In this document: positions 1 through 8,931 of the stretch, piece after piece
Position numbering within the stretch: the stretch's first letter is position 1
Layout of the letters: every line of letters begins with the position of its first letter
From: Bacilli bacterium
GTDB taxonomy: Bacteria; Bacillota_I; Bacilli_A; RF39; UBA660
Direction: 5' to 3'
Assembly (NCBI GenBank): GCA_900771805.1
Contig: CAAGPL010000045.1
Coordinates: 73,556-137,555, forward strand
Length of the DNA stretch: 64,000 nucleotides
Position numbers and translations under genes: made by a program
The notes under the pieces: model-generated
Database searches by the model: none
Told to the model about the DNA's origin: nothing
What the model saw: the letters and a program-made list of their open reading frames with translations, nothing else

Positions 1-1040
1 AATTGCTCTTTTGTATCTGAAGTTATAACCATTGTTAAATTAGCAAACATCATCCTTTGATCTCTAGTAGTCAAATCATCTAAAAACTCTTTACTCTCTT
101 TTCTTTGTTGTTCTAAATCATAAGGAACAACTGCACTAAAATTATTATTCGCATTTTGTTTTCTTTGCCAGTTTGTTATATTAGTTTCCACTCCAAGCAA
201 CCTATTTTCTACTTCCTTTACAGCTTCATCAGTTGGTATTGGTATTACATCTATGCTCATCATCATATTTTGGTTCATATCCGTAAGCTCTGATACCATA
301 CTATCTTTAATGTAACTAGCATAATCTTTTAAAAATAAAACTCTTCCTACTTTGTTTCCCATTTCAAAATAATCACTTTTAAAACTAAATGAATCTGGAC
401 ATATATAATCCTTAAAATTATGACCTCTTTTCATTTCGTTCTTTAAATCAAAATTAAAATTCGATTCTTCCCCAATTCTATAAAAATCATGCAATATTTT
501 TAATCTATCATTCAAATTTAATTGACAACATTTTGAACCCAATTTAGATAAGTGGGAAATAATATCATTTGAAATTCTTCTAAAATATATTTTAGCATCC
601 TCATAACTTTTTTTAAATATTGAAATAGTTAAATAAATTTCCCTAACCATACCATTTGCATTTACTGATTTATCAAGTAACATTTGATTATATTCTTGTC
701 TATAAATATCTAATCCATCTTCTTTAAACTTAAGTAAGATGTCTTTCTTAAAATCTTGTTTATTAATTCTTCTTAACGCTATTGTTATTTTTGTAGTAGC
801 ACCACTATCAAATGAGTTTAATAATTCTGAATAATCCAAAAACATTGTTTCTTTATCTTCCTTTGATGCTACCGCATAATTAATATCAGTAAATCTATAC
901 ATTATTGAATATTTATTTTTACCAACTAAAAATATACCATCAGAATATATCTTTTTTATTGGTATTACTTCCTGAACACTTTTAGGTATAGTACTCTTCC
1001 CTTTCTCTTGATTTTTTATATTTTTAAGCGTTTTTATCAT
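1..1040 (-). CDS. virB4: VirB4-family conjugation ATPase, N-terminal part (cut by window edge)
   Basis: My own translation of the minus strand from the ATG at 1040 is open to the window edge (about 346 residues). It starts MIKTLKNIKNQEKGK and continues with blocks such as VGKNKYSIMYRFTDINYAV and FDSGATTKITIALRR. These are characteristic of the N-terminal domain of the VirB4/TraE-like ATPase of Tn1549-type ICEs (CD1110 family). The Walker motifs would lie beyond the edge. In the family this ATPase powers assembly of the type IV secretion channel at the inner face of the membrane. It overlaps the upstream PrgI gene by 4 nt, which suggests translational coupling. Family assignment is firm; the catalytic half cannot be seen. 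Confidence 0.85.
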   Translation of the reverse strand, partial: MIKTLKNIKNQEKGKSTIPKSVQEVIPIKKIYSDGIFLVGKNKYSIMYRFTDINYAVASKEDKETMFLDYSELLNSFDSGATTKITIALRRINKQDFKKDILLKFKEDGLDIYRQEYNQMLLDKSVNANGMVREIYLTISIFKKSYEDAKIYFRRISNDIISHLSKLGSKCCQLNLNDRLKILHDFYRIGEESNFNFDLKNEMKRGHNFKDYICPDSFSFKSDYFEMGNKVGRVLFLKDYASYIKDSMVSELTDMNQNMMMSIDVIPIPTDEAVKEVENRLLGVETNITNWQRKQNANNNFSAVVPYDLEQQRKESKEFLDDLTTRDQRMMFANLTMVITSDTKEQ

Positions 1041-1396
1041 TTTTTAAAATCCTCCTTTTTTCTTTTATTTAACCAGTCTTTCAAAGTTAAGTAATAAATA
1101 TCTTCGGATGAAAATTTTAAGTTTCTTGGTATTAATAATTCGGATTTAATTAAAGCAAAGATAAACTTTTCAATAGTCATTCCGTTATATGTTACAAAAC
1201 CTAAAACTACAAACGGTATAGCTCCTAACATACATATCCATGATAGAACTTCAGTATTTACCTTATTTCTTAACAAAAAATATAATAAAACTGCTGATAA
1301 ACACGATAATAAAGAAAAAATGAATTGTCTTACTGACAATCCAAAAAATATATTTTCTTTATAGTTTCGTATTTCTCTGTTTATTTTCACTTCCAC
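1037..1396 (-). CDS. PrgI-family membrane protein of the type IV secretion system
   Basis: 119 residues. The N-terminal EVKINREIRNYKENIFFGLSVRQF block is followed by two hydrophobic segments at about 25-43 and 52-70, then a basic C-terminal tail. This is the PrgI layout; the protein is a small inner-membrane partner normally encoded directly before VirB4 in Gram-positive ICEs. It sits exactly there, with a 4-nt overlap into virB4 and only 2 nt after the preceding gene. It probably forms part of the membrane base of the translocation channel. Assignment rests on sequence pattern and position. Confidence 0.85.
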   Translation of the reverse strand: MEVKINREIRNYKENIFFGLSVRQFIFSLLSCLSAVLLYFLLRNKVNTEVLSWICMLGAIPFVVLGFVTYNGMTIEKFIFALIKSELLIPRNLKFSSEDIYYLTLKDWLNKRKKEDFKK

Positions 1397-1398
1397 TT

Positions 1399-1911
1399 CT
1401 ATCTCTCCCTTTCAGAACCCCTAAACATTGAATCTTCTATATCTTCAAGTTTATTAGAATCTCTTACCACCATAGTTTGTAATCTAGTATCGCTTTTCGC
1501 CTCATCATAAGCCTCTATAATATCTGAACTTAAAAAATGAAAGTTTTTCTTTTCATAGTTTTTCTTATCATTAATAAAACTATCTATATATTCTATCGCT
1601 ATTTGTTCATTAATTCTTAAATCTTTTGGATTAAGACCAATATCCATACACAATAAAGCTTGATTAAAATATTTTTCATCTTCTTTTTTTAATGCATTTA
1701 ACTGGTTATACATAATAGTTAAAAATTGTCGTGATGTTATATCACTCATATATTTTTCCGTAACCTGATCTAATATCTTTTCGTAATGAACCGCAGGAAC
1801 TTTAGTGGGTTCTTGCGTATCAGGATTTATATACCTATAAGTCATATCACTTATACTCTTACTCATATCTTTTAATTTTAATTGTGTAAAATCATCATAT
1901 TGTTTTCTCAT
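1399..1911 (-). CDS. Hypothetical ICE protein in the transfer operon
   Basis: 170 residues, soluble and highly charged, with no signal peptide or membrane segment. I do not recognise a family. It lies between the VirB6/TrbL-like gene and PrgI with spacings of 26 and 2 nt, so it is almost certainly co-transcribed with the transfer genes. The N-terminal half (QEPTKVPAVHYEKILDQVTEKY) looks helical and the C-terminus is acidic and basic mixed. A cytoplasmic accessory role in conjugation is an inference from context only. Confidence 0.7.
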   Translation of the reverse strand: MRKQYDDFTQLKLKDMSKSISDMTYRYINPDTQEPTKVPAVHYEKILDQVTEKYMSDITSRQFLTIMYNQLNALKKEDEKYFNQALLCMDIGLNPKDLRINEQIAIEYIDSFINDKKNYEKKNFHFLSSDIIEAYDEAKSDTRLQTMVVRDSNKLEDIEDSMFRGSERER

Positions 1912-1937
1912 ATTTTCATCTCTCCTTTTTTCTTATT

Positions 1938-2774
1938 TTATAATCCCATCATTTCTTTAACTACTCTATCAGATAGTTTAACAGTTCCAACCAACACAAG
2001 CATATTAAAAATTAATTCACTTATGTACTTCCATGATTGTGCCACAACTGATGCATTAGAATCTACAACCGGAGCGGATGATGCAAACAATGAAAATATA
2101 ATGCAAGAGAGAACTATTATGACGCCCTCTAAACATACTGCACTATATGATTTCAAAAAGTTTCTTCCTACGCTTTGAGTTGGTTCTCCTGCAAATGCCG
2201 ACAATGGAATTGGTGCTATTGCTGTGTATAAATAAAGTTTAAAAAACCTTCCATAAACAGTCATTATCATTATGAATGATAACACCGTAACAACTAAGCT
2301 TCCTATTAAGCCAACTATCCATAATGGAATTGAATCTAAAAAACTGCAACTTTCAATTGCAGTTATAAGTTCACTTGGTAATGTCGTTTTCGTATCAATA
2401 CCAATACTTGCAGTTTTTATTATTGTTGTTATTATTCCTTGAACAATTTTTATAATTGATAGCATAAGATCTAAACCATATGTCACAACTCCCTTAGCAA
2501 TAGCAAATCTTAAAAATAATTTCAGGGCATGTTCTGGTTTCTTTACCTCAGTTAAAGATGCACAAGTTTTCATTACACCAATAACAAAAAACAAAACTAA
2601 AAGGGCTAGCCCAATTGCTTGCATAGCCCCATGAATATCTTTTATTACATCCCAAATAACTCCATTTTTAAAAGTTTCTGGTGTTTGTGTGATTAAATTC
2701 CAAATTTCATTAAGTTTAGAATCCCATATATCTAATGCATTTTGTAATGCTTGTACAACCCAGTTATCACTCAT
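1938..2774 (-). CDS. VirB6/TrbL-like polytopic membrane protein
   Basis: 278 residues with about six hydrophobic segments (around 52-72, 88-110, 150-180, 182-200, 212-232, 252-268). An N-terminal amphipathic stretch (QALQNALDIWDSKLNEIW) precedes the first. The pattern, including FLRFAIAKGVVTYGLDLMLSIIK and a KLYLYTAIAPIPLSAFAGEP loop, matches the large membrane component found next to Maff2 and PrgI in Tn1549/CTn elements. It would form the inner-membrane pore of the DNA/protein channel. It is followed 18 nt upstream by the Maff2 gene, in the same operon. Confidence 0.8.
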   Translation of the reverse strand: MSDNWVVQALQNALDIWDSKLNEIWNLITQTPETFKNGVIWDVIKDIHGAMQAIGLALLVLFFVIGVMKTCASLTEVKKPEHALKLFLRFAIAKGVVTYGLDLMLSIIKIVQGIITTIIKTASIGIDTKTTLPSELITAIESCSFLDSIPLWIVGLIGSLVVTVLSFIMIMTVYGRFFKLYLYTAIAPIPLSAFAGEPTQSVGRNFLKSYSAVCLEGVIIVLSCIIFSLFASSAPVVDSNASVVAQSWKYISELIFNMLVLVGTVKLSDRVVKEMMGL

Positions 2775-2792
2775 TATCTCACCTCCAAAACT

Positions 2793-3113
2793 TTATTTAG
2801 TTATCATATCTAGTATTTCTTTAGTAAATGTAATTACTATACCACCTGCAACGGTTAAAAATCCATTTGCTCTTTGGCTAGGATCATGTGCTTTTAAGGA
2901 TAAACCTATTTGCAATATACCGAAACCTAACAAAATTAATCCTATCGCCCTTATCAAACTAAAAATAAACGACGATAGATTATTTACTACTGCTAGTGGA
3001 TCATTGGTTGCAAAAACCGTCATACTAAATCCAAAGCTAACCAAAAATACCAAGGATGCAATTGTATAAATTTTATATATTTTTTTTATAATTTTTTCAT
3101 TTTTATTTTTCAT
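2793..3113 (-). CDS. Maff2-family / VirB2-like small membrane protein
   Basis: 106 residues: a cleavable-looking signal segment (about 13-36, ending FSMTVFA) and two further hydrophobic helices (about 46-68 and 84-100) around a KAHDPSQRANG loop. This loop and architecture are typical of Maff2 proteins in Gram-positive ICEs, thought to be the VirB2/TrbC-like small subunit of the channel. The gene overlaps the 3' end of the coupling-protein gene by 11 nt, consistent with one transfer operon. Confidence 0.8.
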   Translation of the reverse strand: MKNKNEKIIKKIYKIYTIASLVFLVSFGFSMTVFATNDPLAVVNNLSSFIFSLIRAIGLILLGFGILQIGLSLKAHDPSQRANGFLTVAGGIVITFTKEILDMITK

Positions 3114-4911
3114 TTCTTTCCCTCCGAATTAAATAGTCATTTATATTTTCAGAAGATACAATATCATATTCATCTTCATTTTCTTTATCTTCATAAATAT
3201 CTTCATTACCATTAATTTTATAATAATCAATATTTATTGTTGCAACTGCTTTAGTAACTTTCCCATGAATGTATGGGCAAGCACCACCTATTAAGGATTG
3301 TTTTACGTTTGGATGTTTTAAAACATCATACTTGTAATCCTTAATAGGCCTTTCACCCCTTATAAAAAGTAAAGCATACTTGTTATCCAATCTTGCTATT
3401 TCATCTGCTGTCATTAGTTCTCTTCCAGCAATCTGATAATTAGTCGAATAATTACCACTTCTTCCGCTAGACTTTCCATAAGTATTAGTATCAATTGTTT
3501 CTTTTCCTAAAAGTTCGCTTGCATATTTATGAACAGATTGTTCATTTCCACCAAGGTATAAAAATTCATCACAATTTCCTATAATACTTTCCCACTGCTT
3601 TTCAAATAAGGCTTTTAGTTGTGCTAGGTTTTGCAATATTATAGATACAAATACCTGCCTAGATCTCATTACAGACAAAATCTTTTCAAAATCATTAGGT
3701 AAACTAATATTAGCAAACTCGTCCATCAAGAAATGAACAGGTATTGGTAAACCGCCATCATATTTATAGTCTGCTAAATAAAACAATCTCTGAAACAGTT
3801 GGGTATATAATATACTTACCAAAAAATTAAAAGAAGAATCATTATCTGGTATTATTGCAAACAAAGCAACTTTTTTATCTCCAAAATCATCTAAATCCAG
3901 TTCATCTGTTGAAGTTAAAGATGCAACAGTGCTTAAATTAAATTTTTCCAATTTAGAAATTAAAGTTATTTGTATAGATTTTAATGTTTTACCCGAACCA
4001 CTATGATAATTTTTATAATATTTAACTGCTATGTGATCTGGATCTTTTTCTTCTAATCGTTGGAATAACATATCAAGAGGACTTACATACATATCATCGT
4101 CCTCTTTTACATCACCATATCGTAGCATTTCCATAACCATTGAAAAATTCTGTTCTTCTTCTGGGGCTTCATACTTAAGATAAAATATAAGTGCTGATAA
4201 TAACATAGAAGCAGCCGTATCCCAAAATGGATCAGAAGTAGTTCCTGTCTTAGGCGTTGTTGATTTAAATATATTTGTTACTAGTTTTTGAACATCATTA
4301 TCACTATTTACGTACTTAATAGGATTATAACAATGACTTTTGTCCATATTTATTAAGTCTAAAACTCTAACCTTGTAACCTTTTTGCTTTAAAAAACCTC
4401 CAACTGATCTTACAATTTCTCCTTTAGGATCTAAAACTACATATGAAGTATTTGCTTGAAGTATGTTAGGTATGCAGTAAAATCTAGTTTTACCTGCACC
4501 AGAACCTCCAATTACTACGGTATTTAAATTTCTTCTATGTATTTTCCCATTTAATCCAATAGCCACTCTTCTTGTTAAAATTTTATTATTGTTATATGGT
4601 TTTTGAAAATATTTATTTTTAACGTTGGATATTAAACCCCATTTTGCTGAGCCGTATTCTTCTGTTTTTCTATAATTTTTTCTTGTAAAAGTATATACTC
4701 CAATTATGAATACATATATTATTAAAAATAAAAATATCGTTTTTGGAGTAGTACTAGTCCATGTTATTTCAAATGGATTACTTATAATTATTGGAAATAC
4801 TCTCATTAGTTCCACTAGACCTTTATCAATGTATGGTGCTAGCCCAATTGCTAACCAAATACAAGGTATCATTCCAAAAAGATACAAAAACAAATCTTTA
4901 TTATCTTTCAT
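3103..4911 (-). CDS. virD4: VirD4/TraG-type type IV coupling protein
   Basis: 602 residues, usual length for the family. Two N-terminal membrane segments (about 8-30 and 58-78) are followed by a Walker A motif IGGSGAGKT at about 134-142 and a Walker B-type FLMDEFANI near residue 395. The protein is the hexameric ATPase that delivers the relaxase-DNA complex to the secretion channel. It lies directly after pcfB, with 2 nt between them, as in other ICEs where PcfB and VirD4 work together in substrate docking. The acidic C-terminal tail (about 560-590) is typical of substrate-contact regions, but that is inference. Confidence 0.95.
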   Translation of the reverse strand: MKDNKDLFLYLFGMIPCIWLAIGLAPYIDKGLVELMRVFPIIISNPFEITWTSTTPKTIFLFLIIYVFIIGVYTFTRKNYRKTEEYGSAKWGLISNVKNKYFQKPYNNNKILTRRVAIGLNGKIHRRNLNTVVIGGSGAGKTRFYCIPNILQANTSYVVLDPKGEIVRSVGGFLKQKGYKVRVLDLINMDKSHCYNPIKYVNSDNDVQKLVTNIFKSTTPKTGTTSDPFWDTAASMLLSALIFYLKYEAPEEEQNFSMVMEMLRYGDVKEDDDMYVSPLDMLFQRLEEKDPDHIAVKYYKNYHSGSGKTLKSIQITLISKLEKFNLSTVASLTSTDELDLDDFGDKKVALFAIIPDNDSSFNFLVSILYTQLFQRLFYLADYKYDGGLPIPVHFLMDEFANISLPNDFEKILSVMRSRQVFVSIILQNLAQLKALFEKQWESIIGNCDEFLYLGGNEQSVHKYASELLGKETIDTNTYGKSSGRSGNYSTNYQIAGRELMTADEIARLDNKYALLFIRGERPIKDYKYDVLKHPNVKQSLIGGACPYIHGKVTKAVATINIDYYKINGNEDIYEDKENEDEYDIVSSENINDYLIRRERNEK

Positions 4912-4913
4912 AA

Positions 4914-5546
4914 TTATTTTTCTTTTACTTTCTTTATTCTTTTAGATTTAAAATCATTTGATTTAGATGATCCTCTTTTATCAATGGTTTTCTTCAACTC
5001 TTTTAAATCTTTTCTAACAGAAGGCTTTTCATCCTTCTTATAGCCCTCCCTTGAACAATCTGAGGAAATATCGGACTGAGGGCTTTTCTCCGTTTCCTTC
5101 TTGGGGTTTAATGGTTCATTTTTCTCTTTTGTTAGTTCTTCCTTTTCTTTTGATTTTTCAGACTTAATTGTTGCTGATTCGAAAAATCTTTCAAATATAC
5201 GATTGATTTTAGCAGCGTCTTCAGCTCTTACGATTATATCAACCATACCATCTTTTTTAGATTGTTTCTTATCAAACAAAACATTATATAAAACTCCATA
5301 TTTTTTTGCTTCTTTAACAAATGTTTTTAAGTCCTTTTCTGACAATGTAAACACCTTTAATTCTTTCCCTGATTTAATCATATTATTTAAAGTTGTTTTA
5401 CCTCTTGATTTTGTTTTATCTTTTGATATTGCAATTAATATTGCCCCAATATTTTTAGCTGCCGATCCAGTAACTTTAAGAGCCATTTCAGTTCCTTGTA
5501 ATGTCATTTTTACCATAGTTTCAGCAGCATCACTTGATGAGTTCAT
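4914..5546 (-). CDS. pcfB: PcfB-family (DUF3801) conjugation accessory protein
   Basis: The start is placed at the ATG at 5546, which follows a strong AAGGAGG site; an upstream in-frame start at 5588 lacks one. This gives 210 residues. The N-terminal part (ETMVKMTLQGTEMALKVTGS, then VLYNVLFDKK and VDIIVRAEDAAKINRIFERF) is the DUF3801/PcfB domain. The C-terminal third is Lys/Glu/Ser-rich and probably disordered. In pCF10, PcfB is an accessory factor linking the relaxosome with the coupling protein. The gene overlaps the relaxase 3' end by 17 nt and precedes virD4. Confidence 0.85.
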   Translation of the reverse strand: MNSSSDAAETMVKMTLQGTEMALKVTGSAAKNIGAILIAISKDKTKSRGKTTLNNMIKSGKELKVFTLSEKDLKTFVKEAKKYGVLYNVLFDKKQSKKDGMVDIIVRAEDAAKINRIFERFFESATIKSEKSKEKEELTKEKNEPLNPKKETEKSPQSDISSDCSREGYKKDEKPSVRKDLKELKKTIDKRGSSKSNDFKSKRIKKVKEK

Positions 5547-6885
5547 CTTTTTGCACCTCCTTACTATTTTCTTTCTCAAAGTCATCAATATTTTTCTTAA
5601 TTTTGCTTAAAGAATTATCTATTTCTTCACACATTTTCACCTTCTTTCTAATTTTCTTTATTTCTTCATATGTTGATTTAATTTCATTTTGAAGTTCATC
5701 TTTTTCAGTAAGATTTAAAGTTTTATTATACTTGATACATAATTTACTTCTTTTATCCACAAGCAAATTTAATTTCTCATCCACTTTCTTGAAATATGAA
5801 AAAAATTGCTCATAAGTTGTAATTTTATTACTTACAAGCAATTTCGTTTGATTAGATATACTTTCCATTTTTTTAATATCAGCTCTAATGTTTGCAGATA
5901 ATCTCTGACGGGGATATTGTTTTGGAAAAACCTTAAGCAAATAACAATAATACAGATATAATCCATATATTCCGTGATTTTTGTTTCTTTTCTTTGGCAA
6001 AAGATTTCTATTATTTTTCTTAATCCCATACTCCTCCATAAAAGGAATTCTTGTATGTTGCGTTTCTTCAATTCTTTCTTTAATTCTATTAATACTATAA
6101 TCTTTTCCAAAATTTCTTTCTAACCTGATATTTTTATTATATGGGGTTCTCCTTATACTCAAAATATTATTACCTCTATAAATAATCTTATAGTCCATCG
6201 CTTTCATTAGATTTTCAAAGTCTTTATATGAATAAGCTTGTCCGATTGCTCTATCTACATCAGCCTTTGCGGTAGTATAATAATTATCATTAGAAGTGTA
6301 TTTTAAATAATAGTTCTCATAATTTATCTTACTTCTTTTACAAGGTTTTTCTTTAAGAATTGATAATCCATACTCTTCACATAATTCATCTGATAATCGT
6401 CTTAATTTTGCATAATTAATTCTATTATCATAATACTTCTTACCATCTTTAAAAGATACTGAGTTTATTACAAAGTGATTATGTATATGATTGGTATTAA
6501 CGTGCGTAGATACCATAACTTCAAATCTATCACCCCACATTTCTTCAGCAAGTCTAACACCTATCTCATGTGATAATTCTGGTGTAACTTCATTTTCCTT
6601 AAATGATTGAAATGAATGAAAACCTAAAATTCCTTTTGTTTTATTATAACTTTTTTTAGTTAACATCATATCTTCATAAGCATTTTCTTCACAACAATTA
6701 ATTCCAGAAACATAATATTTTTTTTCATTCTTAATATCTATATTTGAATATTCATCAATAGAATGAAGTTCATTATACACATCCTTTATATAATCTTCAT
6801 TAATTGTTTTTTCGGGGTCTGTTATATAATCTATTACATGATCTAATCTTTTATCTATTTTCCATATACCAGTAGTTGCAATCAT
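5530..6885 (-). CDS. MOBP-type relaxase (MobA/VirD2 family)
   Basis: 451 residues from the ATG at 6885, preceded by AAGAGG; the upstream GTG at 6891 overlaps that site. The HUH metal-binding motif THVNTNHIHNHF sits at about 127-138 and the N-terminal third is the relaxase domain. A candidate nucleophile Tyr lies in the first 60 residues but cannot be singled out. The C-terminal half is helical and basic. The enzyme would nick oriT and stay covalently attached to the transferred strand. MobC (7373-7735) and the oriT-like region (about 7858-7950) lie upstream. Confidence 0.95.
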   Translation of the reverse strand: MIATTGIWKIDKRLDHVIDYITDPEKTINEDYIKDVYNELHSIDEYSNIDIKNEKKYYVSGINCCEENAYEDMMLTKKSYNKTKGILGFHSFQSFKENEVTPELSHEIGVRLAEEMWGDRFEVMVSTHVNTNHIHNHFVINSVSFKDGKKYYDNRINYAKLRRLSDELCEEYGLSILKEKPCKRSKINYENYYLKYTSNDNYYTTAKADVDRAIGQAYSYKDFENLMKAMDYKIIYRGNNILSIRRTPYNKNIRLERNFGKDYSINRIKERIEETQHTRIPFMEEYGIKKNNRNLLPKKRNKNHGIYGLYLYYCYLLKVFPKQYPRQRLSANIRADIKKMESISNQTKLLVSNKITTYEQFFSYFKKVDEKLNLLVDKRSKLCIKYNKTLNLTEKDELQNEIKSTYEEIKKIRKKVKMCEEIDNSLSKIKKNIDDFEKENSKEVQKDELIK

Positions 6886-6902
6886 TATCACCTCTTTTCA
6901 AA

Positions 6903-6935
6903 GAAAAAAAGAACTCATCAATCTGATAAGTTCTT
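6903..6935 (-). terminator. Rho-independent terminator after the 6934-7311 gene
   Basis: Read on the minus strand, a 12-bp stem (one G-U pair) with a three-base loop is followed directly by a run of seven T. It starts at the stop codon of the 6934-7311 gene and precedes the relaxase, so it may uncouple relaxase expression from mobC. Confidence 0.75.
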
Positions 6936-7311
6936 ATAAGAATTTATATTGCATATATTTGCATTTTATATATATATTATTGTATTTGCTATAATCTTTT
7001 TCATTGCCTTTAAAACCACTTACATTAGAAAAATAATAATTTCCATTTTTGTATTCTAGAGTAACACCATTCATCTTTTCATTTTTATGTTTCATAGAGG
7101 GCAAATGACAAATCAATATATCTCCAAAAAATAATTGTAGATTTTTTCCATTACTTCCTTCTATATACATAACAGCTCGTGACTCTTCTTCATCATTAGC
7201 GTAACTCTTTCCTGTTATATAATGCAAACTCTGAATATATGCATCTCTAAAATCAAAATTATTAATAATGTTTTCAACACCTAACTTATGATTTATATCA
7301 TCCCATCCCAT
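6934..7311 (-). CDS. Hypothetical ICE protein between mobC and relaxase
   Basis: The start is placed at the ATG at 7311, preceded by AAAGGAG at the right distance; a longer reading from 7353 would have this site inside the gene. This gives 125 residues, soluble, with no motif I recognise. It is a mixed alpha/beta-looking protein (VMYIEGSNGKNLQLFFGDILICHLP, then GVTLEYKNGNYYFSNV). It lies between mobC and the relaxase and ends in its own terminator. Function unknown; a role linked to mobilisation or to protection of incoming DNA is possible but unsupported. Confidence 0.6.
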   Translation of the reverse strand: MGWDDINHKLGVENIINNFDFRDAYIQSLHYITGKSYANDEEESRAVMYIEGSNGKNLQLFFGDILICHLPSMKHKNEKMNGVTLEYKNGNYYFSNVSGFKGNEKDYSKYNNIYIKCKYMQYKFL

Positions 7312-7372
7312 TTGTAAAATCTCCTTTTTAGATTCCCCATATATTCTTAACAATATAAGTATAACATTTTTT

Positions 7373-7735
7373 CTATCTATTATCTACGGGTAATAATATT
7401 TTCTTTCTAACCTCAATAATAAAATTATTTAGTTTTTTTACCTCATTTTTGTACGTATTGACATCAACAAAATTTAATGAATTAGCTCTCCTAGCTATTT
7501 GATTCAAATTATTTCCTATTGCTCGTAATTCCTTCATCATATCATAAAACCTATCATCGGGTTTTTCTTTTGGCTCATATCCAATTATAAGGTTTCTTAT
7601 TAATTCCGATTCGTTAATTCCAGCCTTTTTTGACTTCTTTTTTAAATATGTTGCCTCTTCTCTATTAAGCCATACTTGTTTTTTTATTTGTCTATTCCTC
7701 ATCGCTGGAATCCTCACTTGATTTATATTCTTCAT
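7373..7735 (-). CDS. mobC: MobC-family mobilisation/relaxosome protein
   Basis: 120 residues. A ribbon-helix-helix-like N-terminus (RNRQIKKQVWLNREEATYLKKKSKKAGINESELIRNLI, about 11-49) is followed by the conserved MobC block MMKELRAIGNNLNQIARRANS (about 65-85). MobC proteins bind oriT, help melt it and position the relaxase. The gene overlaps the 3' end of the small DUF3789 gene by 44 nt and is followed by the 6934-7311 gene and then the relaxase. Assignment is firm on motif and position. Confidence 0.92.
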   Translation of the reverse strand: MKNINQVRIPAMRNRQIKKQVWLNREEATYLKKKSKKAGINESELIRNLIIGYEPKEKPDDRFYDMMKELRAIGNNLNQIARRANSLNFVDVNTYKNEVKKLNNFIIEVRKKILLPVDNR

Positions 7736-7832
7736 ATTTATTTAATCTATTTATTTGTATACAACACATAAACATTGTTGCTATTATTCCTCCTATTAAA
7801 GTTCCAATCATAAAAAATAATAATTCTCTCAT
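7692..7832 (-). CDS. Small DUF3789-type membrane protein
   Basis: Too short for usual ORF cut-offs: 46 residues from the ATG at 7832, preceded by AGGAAG. A single membrane helix (about 3-25, LLFFMIGTLIGGIIATMFMCC) is followed by an acidic Ser/Glu/Asp tail. Small proteins of this shape, annotated DUF3789, lie immediately upstream of mobC in many Tn1549-like ICEs. Its 3' end overlaps mobC by 44 nt in another frame, so the two are probably translationally coupled. Function unknown. Confidence 0.7.
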   Translation of the reverse strand: MRELLFFMIGTLIGGIIATMFMCCIQINRLNKYEEYKSSEDSSDEE

Positions 7833-7857
7833 TTTAATCTTCCTTTCTAATTTTATT

Positions 7858-7950
7858 TTTTTAATAGTGGGGATTGGGGTTTCCCCATAAGAATATTTAT
7901 GGGAGTAAATATTCAGTGCTGGCTAGGACATAAAATACAACTATTCTAGT
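7858..7950. other. Putative origin of transfer (oriT)
   Basis: A non-coding stretch upstream of the mobC/relaxase operon holds a G-run/C-run hairpin (GGGGTTTCCCC near 7876-7886). It also holds a perfect 9-bp inverted repeat GAATATTTA/TAAATATTC with a 6-nt loop (7891-7914), followed by GTGCTGGCTAGG. Inverted repeats next to a relaxase/MobC operon are the usual setting of MOBP oriT sites. The exact nick site cannot be fixed from sequence alone. Confidence 0.45.
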
Positions 7951-7951
7951 G

Positions 7952-8914
7952 TCATATTCTATCCCCAATATCTGTTTTTTGTAATTTATTATATTGTAAT
8001 GTCCTTAAAAGATAATCATTATAATCCTTACCATATAAAGGTGGATTATTAATTACATTATAAGATGTTGATAATGCAATTTTTATTGCACTCGCCGAAG
8101 AAATACCTGCTTTATCATTGTCAAGATGAAGTACTACATTTGATATTTCTTTATGATGGTTAAAAAATGTTTTTAATGCAGATGGTACTTTACTTTCTTC
8201 TATTTTTGCTGACGGGTTGTAAACTCCAGCTAAAGATAACATAAAATGCTCTCTCCAATTTTTATTATTCATTTTAAGAAGTGTAGCAAAAGATAACAAA
8301 TCTATTGCACTTTCAAATATATGAACAGTATCTGAGTTTTCCACAGCATTAATTTTAAATGAATAGTTTTTGTCACTACCATACGCATCCTTTAAATACC
8401 TTACACCTTTAGTGCCACGTATCCCAGCGTATCTTATTATGGAGCTATAATCAGCTCCAATAAATACAACGTTGTTATTTATATCTTCATAAATTGTTTC
8501 ATTATATATGCAATAATTTATTATCTCCCTATCTATACCTCTTTTTTCTAAATAAGAAATAGCAATATCATTATTAACATTACGTTTGGGTAATACTAAT
8601 TTATTTTTATTTTTTCTAATAATTGGTCTATTTTCTAGTGTTGGATTAATCTCTAAACAATTTAAAAGATGAGAAACGGCCTCAGTAAAACTATACTTCT
8701 CTACTTTTATTAAGTATTCTAATGCTGTTTTACCACCTATATTTTGTGAAAACCAATACCACATACCATTGCTTATTTTTAAACTATCATGACTTCTAGT
8801 AACGTAAGTATTTCTACTGAAATGAACTAATTCATCAACATTATAATTTTTCAAATAAGTATATAAATCCAATCGTTTTACCTTAATTATGTCTTCTTTA
8901 GAAAAATAACTCAT
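7952..8914 (-). CDS. DUF3991/Toprim-domain protein (primase-like)
   Basis: 320 residues. An N-terminal DUF3991-like region (about 60-140, including IGGKTALEYLIKVEKYSF) precedes a Toprim-type core. The first acidic element is HIFESAIDLLSFATLL (about 198-213) and the second is NVVLHLDNDKAG (about 258-269, DxD). Such proteins are common beside relaxases of ICEs and plasmids and resemble the catalytic core of DnaG primases without its zinc finger. It may prime replacement-strand synthesis after transfer. It is followed on the minus strand by the oriT-like region, with SSB just upstream. Confidence 0.8.
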   Translation of the reverse strand: MSYFSKEDIIKVKRLDLYTYLKNYNVDELVHFSRNTYVTRSHDSLKISNGMWYWFSQNIGGKTALEYLIKVEKYSFTEAVSHLLNCLEINPTLENRPIIRKNKNKLVLPKRNVNNDIAISYLEKRGIDREIINYCIYNETIYEDINNNVVFIGADYSSIIRYAGIRGTKGVRYLKDAYGSDKNYSFKINAVENSDTVHIFESAIDLLSFATLLKMNNKNWREHFMLSLAGVYNPSAKIEESKVPSALKTFFNHHKEISNVVLHLDNDKAGISSASAIKIALSTSYNVINNPPLYGKDYNDYLLRTLQYNKLQKTDIGDRI

Positions 8915-8931
8915 TATTTATACCACTCTTT

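Noticed and set aside
1882..3069. Plus-strand ORFs at 1882-2178 and 2689-3069
   Set aside because: They lie opposite the clearly coding VirB6/TrbL-like and Maff2 genes, have no ribosome site and no recognisable protein pattern.
5101..5610. 169-codon plus-strand ORF opposite pcfB
   Set aside because: Mirror of the Lys/Glu-rich pcfB sequence (gives Phe/Ser-rich product); no start site.
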